Assembly: GCF_001182895.1 (NCBI RefSeq)
Contig: NZ_LFQR01000006.1
Span: 49,101 to 113,100 of the forward strand
From: Frateuria defendens
GTDB taxonomy: Bacteria; Pseudomonadota; Gammaproteobacteria; Xanthomonadales; Rhodanobacteraceae
DNA: 64,000 bases
Direction: 5' to 3'
Under the pieces are notes generated by a model, which saw only the letters and a list, made by a program, of their open reading frames with translations, was not told where the DNA came from and made no database searches. The translations under genes and the position numbers were made by a program. Positions 60,021 through 64,000 of this stretch are shown here, piece by piece. The stretch's first letter is position 1; every line of letters starts with the position of its first letter.

Positions 60021-61019
60021 TTACGCCGCGTCGCGGTGGCGTACGAGGGTGCGGCCGAAGGAGCCGCCGGCGAGCATCTGGTCGAACACCTGCGGCAGTT
60101 CCTCCAGCGTGGCCTCGCGGGTGGCGATGCGGTCCAGGTGGCGCGGCTTCCAGTCGCCGGCGAGCCGCTGCCAGACGCGCGCGCGCAGGTCGCGGGCGGT
60201 GCCGGCGGAGGCGATGCCGAGCAGGCTCACGCCGCGGATGATGAAGGGCATCACCGTGCCCTCGTAGGCGATGCCGCCGGCGTTGCCGCACAGGGCGAGG
60301 TTGCCGTAGGGCGCGATCAGCGGCAGCAGGCCGGCGAGCGTGGCGCCGCCGACGTTGTCCAGCGCGCCGCCGAAGCGCACCGAATCCATCGGCTTGCCGC
60401 TGAAGGCGAGCGCGTGGCGGTCGATGCACTCGGCGGCGCCGAGCCCGCGCAGGAAGTCGAAGTGCTCGGCCTTGCCGCTGATCGCGTGCACGGCGTAGCC
60501 GGCGCGGCTGAAGATGTCGATGGCCAGCATGCCCACGCCGCCGCTGGCGCCGGTGACGGCGACGGGGCCGAGCGAGGGCGCCTGGCGGTTGTCCTGCAGG
60601 CGCAGCAGGGCCAGCGCGGCGGTGAAGCCGGCGGTGCCGAGCGCCATGCTCTCGCGCAAGCTCAAGCCCCGGGGCAGCGGGATGGTCCAGCGCGACTCCA
60701 GGCGCACGTATTCGCCGTAGCCGCCGTCGCGCGTTTCGGACAGGCCGCAGCCGGTGCACAGCACGGCGTCGCCCTCGCGGAAGGCGGGGTCGGCGGAGGC
60801 GGCCACGTGGCCGGCCACGTCGATGCCGCCGTTGAGCGGGTACTGGCGGAGGATCTTGCCCTTGCCGGTGCCGGCCAGCGCGTCCTTGTAGTTGACCGAG
60901 GACCAGGCCGCCTTCACCAGCACTTCGCCGGGCGACAGGCCGGAGGTGTCCATGGTCTCGATGCCGGCGCGGTGGCCGGCGTCGTCGTGGCGGATGCGGA
61001 AGGCGCGGAAGTCGGTCAT
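60021..61019 (-). CDS. Acrylyl-CoA reductase / YhdH-AcuI family oxidoreductase
   Basis: A 332-residue NADPH-dependent medium-chain reductase without structural zinc motifs. WSSVNYKDALAGTGKGKILR and PLNGGIDVAGHV are the YhdH/AcuI signature; VAVTGASGGVGMLAIDIFSR is the cofactor-binding loop. GGALDNVGGATLAGLLPLIA follows. Characterised members reduce acryloyl-CoA to propionyl-CoA, detoxifying acrylate; others are annotated as quinone oxidoreductases. The start ATG 61019 removes a 16-residue upstream extension with no homology. A REP-like inverted repeat lies just upstream. Confidence 0.88.
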   Translation of the reverse strand: MTDFRAFRIRHDDAGHRAGIETMDTSGLSPGEVLVKAAWSSVNYKDALAGTGKGKILRQYPLNGGIDVAGHVAASADPAFREGDAVLCTGCGLSETRDGGYGEYVRLESRWTIPLPRGLSLRESMALGTAGFTAALALLRLQDNRQAPSLGPVAVTGASGGVGMLAIDIFSRAGYAVHAISGKAEHFDFLRGLGAAECIDRHALAFSGKPMDSVRFGGALDNVGGATLAGLLPLIAPYGNLALCGNAGGIAYEGTVMPFIIRGVSLLGIASAGTARDLRARVWQRLAGDWKPRHLDRIATREATLEELPQVFDQMLAGGSFGRTLVRHRDAA

Positions 61020-61098
61020 GCCGGGTACCTGCAAAGGAAGGGGCCTAGCGTACCGCTCCGGCTGCATGGCGCCGTGCCGGAACGTGCAAAAGAGCCGT

Positions 61099-61181
61099 CA
61101 CGTGTAGGAGCGCGCCTTGCGCGCGACTGGCCTACGCAGCGGCGTCACGCTGCGGTCGCGCGCAAGGCGCGCTCCTACGTG
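61099..61181. repeat. REP-like long inverted repeat
   Basis: GTAGGAGCGCGCCTTGCGCG at 61104-61123 (unit extends to 61127) is repeated in inverse orientation at 61155-61177. The loop carries a further hairpin (CGCAGCG/CGCTGCG). This resembles the GTAGGAGCGC-type REP elements seen between genes in pseudomonads and xanthomonads. It lies between the divergent or tandem ends of the yhdH-like and LOG genes. Confidence 0.8.
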
Positions 61182-61219
61182 GCTCGTGGGGGCGTTGGGC
61201 CGGCCGGGCTGGCGCGCAT

Positions 61220-61816
61220 TCACGCCTTGACGGTGTCGGCGTCGATCCACTTGGGCGTATAGCCGGCCTGGTAGTGCTCCATCCAGTCGAACATCGCCTG
61301 CTGGTCGTCGCCGAACCACACGCTCTCGCGCTGCGCGGCGCGCACGAAGCCTTCCGCCACCATGTGGTCCATGGTCTGGCGCAGCCCGTCGAAATAGCCG
61401 CGCAGGTTGAGGAAGGCACAGGGGTAGGCGTGCAGGCCGAGCTGGGCCCAGGTCAGCATCTCGAACATCTCGTCCAGCGTGCCGAAGCCGCCGGGCAGGG
61501 CGACGAAGGCGTCGGAGAGCTCGAACATGCGCGTCTTGCGCTGGTGCATGGTGTCGACCACCACCAGTTCGGTGAGGCCGGTGTGGCCGACCTCTTTCTC
61601 CATCAGGTGGCGCGGGATCACGCCCACCACGCGCCCGCCCGCGGCCAGCACCGCGTTGGCCACCGTGCCCATCAGGCCGACCTTGCCGCCGCCGTAGACC
61701 AGGGTGATGCCGCGGCGCGCGATCTCGGCGCCGAAGGCGCGGGCCTGGGCGGCGTAGTCGGGATGGATGCCGGCGTTGGAGCCGCAGTAGACGCAGAGGG
61801 CAGTGGGCTGGGGCAT
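61220..61816 (-). CDS. LOG-family cytokinin riboside 5'-monophosphate phosphoribohydrolase
   Basis: A 198-residue Rossmann-fold protein of the LOG / TIGR00730 family. The signature PGGFGTLDEMFEMLTWAQLG is complete, with the preceding ITLVYGGGKVGLMGTVANAV and MHQRKTRMFELSDAFVALPG. Members hydrolyse nucleoside 5'-monophosphates to base and ribose phosphate, releasing cytokinins in plants and acting on AMP-like substrates in bacteria. ATG 61816 fits family length; a longer upstream reading is not coding. It is 175 bp downstream of the lpdA gene. Confidence 0.9.
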   Translation of the reverse strand: MPQPTALCVYCGSNAGIHPDYAAQARAFGAEIARRGITLVYGGGKVGLMGTVANAVLAAGGRVVGVIPRHLMEKEVGHTGLTELVVVDTMHQRKTRMFELSDAFVALPGGFGTLDEMFEMLTWAQLGLHAYPCAFLNLRGYFDGLRQTMDHMVAEGFVRAAQRESVWFGDDQQAMFDWMEHYQAGYTPKWIDADTVKA

Positions 61817-61991
61817 GGTGGGTAAGTGGTGCGTGAGAAGGGGAGGTCCGCCATGCCGGCGGAAGCCGGCATGGCGACGAGGTCGTGCGGGCGCTTGCCG
61901 GAAAGCGAACGGCCCGCCCATGTTGCCACGAGCGGGCCGCGAAGCTCGTATCGCCGACCGTTCGTGGGTCGCACGAGACGAGGGTCTTTCC

Positions 61992-63467
<1,476 letters not shown>

Positions 63468-63531
63468 TCAGGACAGCGGCGAGCGCGGGATGGACGTCAC
63501 GACTCGCCGCCAGAGCCTTGTTACCTAATTT

Positions 63532-63556
63532 GTCTTTGAGCGGGGCGCTCAAAGAC
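63532..63556 (-). terminator. Hairpin covering the sucB stop codon
   Basis: GTCTTTGAGC and its complement GCTCAAAGAC form a perfect 10-bp stem around a 5-nt loop. The TGA stop of the E2 gene is inside one arm. No T-tract follows on the minus strand, so it may be an attenuator or mRNA end-stabiliser between E2 and E3. Confidence 0.4.
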
Positions 63557-64000
63557 CTAGCAGCATACGCTGCGGATTTTCGAGCTGGTTCTTGATGTCG
63601 ACCAGGAACAGCACCGCGTCGCGGCCGTCGATGATGCGGTGGTCGTAGGAGAGCGCGATGTACATCATCGGCGCGGCGACGATCTGGCCGTTCTCCACCA
63701 CCGGGCGCTCCTTGATCGTGTGCATGCCGAGGATGGCGCTCTGCGGCGGGTTGACGATCGGGGTGGAGAGCAGCGAGCCGAAGGTGCCGCCGTTGGTGAT
63801 GGTGAAGGTGCCGCCCTGGAGGTCGTCCAGGCCGAGTTTGCCGTCGCGCGCCTTCTTGGCGTAGTTCACGATGCCCTGCTCGACCTCGGCGAAGGAGAGG
63901 TCCTGCGCGTTGCGCAGCACCGGCGTCACCAGGCCCTTGTCGGTGGACACGGCGATCGAGATGTCCTGGTAGCCGTGGTAGATGATGTCGTTGCCGTCCA
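63549..64000 (-). CDS. sucB: 2-oxoglutarate dehydrogenase E2 component, C-terminal part
   Basis: The last 150 or so residues of a dihydrolipoyl succinyltransferase; the lipoyl, E3-binding and most of the catalytic domain lie beyond the window edge. Visible blocks are [40 protein letters not shown] and the catalytic [16 protein letters not shown], with the His and Asp of the HxxxDG motif. It transfers succinyl groups to CoA in the TCA cycle. [19 protein letters not shown] favours the succinyl- over the acetyltransferase. lpdA follows. Confidence 0.92.
   Translation of the reverse strand, partial: DGNDIIYHGYQDISIAVSTDKGLVTPVLRNAQDLSFAEVEQGIVNYAKKARDGKLGLDDLQGGTFTITNGGTFGSLLSTPIVNPPQSAILGMHTIKERPVVENGQIVAAPMMYIALSYDHRIIDGRDAVLFLVDIKNQLENPQRMLLGL

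Overview
The window is high-GC, densely coded chromosomal DNA from a gammaproteobacterium, most likely order Xanthomonadales (Lysobacterales) and probably family Rhodanobacteraceae. The evidence is gene order and protein style: a DUF177-rpmF-fabH-fabD-fabG-acpP-fabF-pabB-pabC-mltG-holB-pilZ chain, a complete nuoA-N operon followed by initiator tRNA-rimP-nusA-infB-rbfA-truB-rpsO-pnp, class III PHA synthase genes, and an XVIPCD domain of the kind carried by xanthomonad type IV secretion effectors. No species call is possible from sequence reading alone.

Layout. 1-3553 (minus): TgpA-like transglutaminase (cut by the window edge), DUF58 protein and MoxR ATPase in an overlapping operon. 3552-5177: membrane glycosyltransferase. 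5356-6449 (minus): Maf/YceF nucleotide pyrophosphatase and a small coiled-coil membrane protein. 6564-20460: fatty-acid and folate cluster, interrupted at 10468-14423 by a minus-strand accessory block (orphan XVIPCD protein, frameshifted LprI-like gene, multidomain GH18 chitinase). The cluster ends in mltG, a 64-codon internally deleted remnant of thymidylate kinase, and holB. 20533-23176: a second membrane glycosyltransferase and a PIG-L deacetylase, inserted before pilZ (23258). 23866-38686: all fourteen complex I genes. 38797-48301: fMet tRNA and the translation/RNA-processing operon through pnp. 48417-50506: phaE-phaC. 50586-52021: mtnA and a GtrA-like protein. 52161-54773: gyrA. 55008-56864: a large secreted protein of unknown function. 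57051-59110: peroxiredoxin, Hsp20 and CbpA-type DnaJ. 59268-63416 (minus): small hypothetical protein, PilH-like response regulator, AcuI/YhdH oxidoreductase, LOG-family hydrolase, dihydrolipoyl dehydrogenase. 63549-64000 (minus): C-terminus of the 2-oxoglutarate dehydrogenase E2 component, cut by the edge.

Most of the window is housekeeping. The unusual material is: (1) a tmk gene reduced to its N- and C-terminal ends with a broken P-loop; (2) an orphan XVIPCD protein beside a frameshifted LprI-like gene inside the fab cluster; (3) a perfect 14-bp LacI-type palindrome upstream of the chitinase; (4) a family of double-hairpin repeats, three in tandem between rimP and nusA and one with compensating base changes between nuoE and nuoF; (5) a second intergenic inverted-repeat family abutting the starts of nuoE and rbfA; (6) a lysine/alanine-rich, histone-like tail on PhaE; (7) alanine at GyrA position 83.

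No CRISPR array, prophage, transposase or rRNA gene was seen. Start sites are chosen by ribosome-binding sites, overlaps and family length; all functional names rest on motif and context recognition without database searches.
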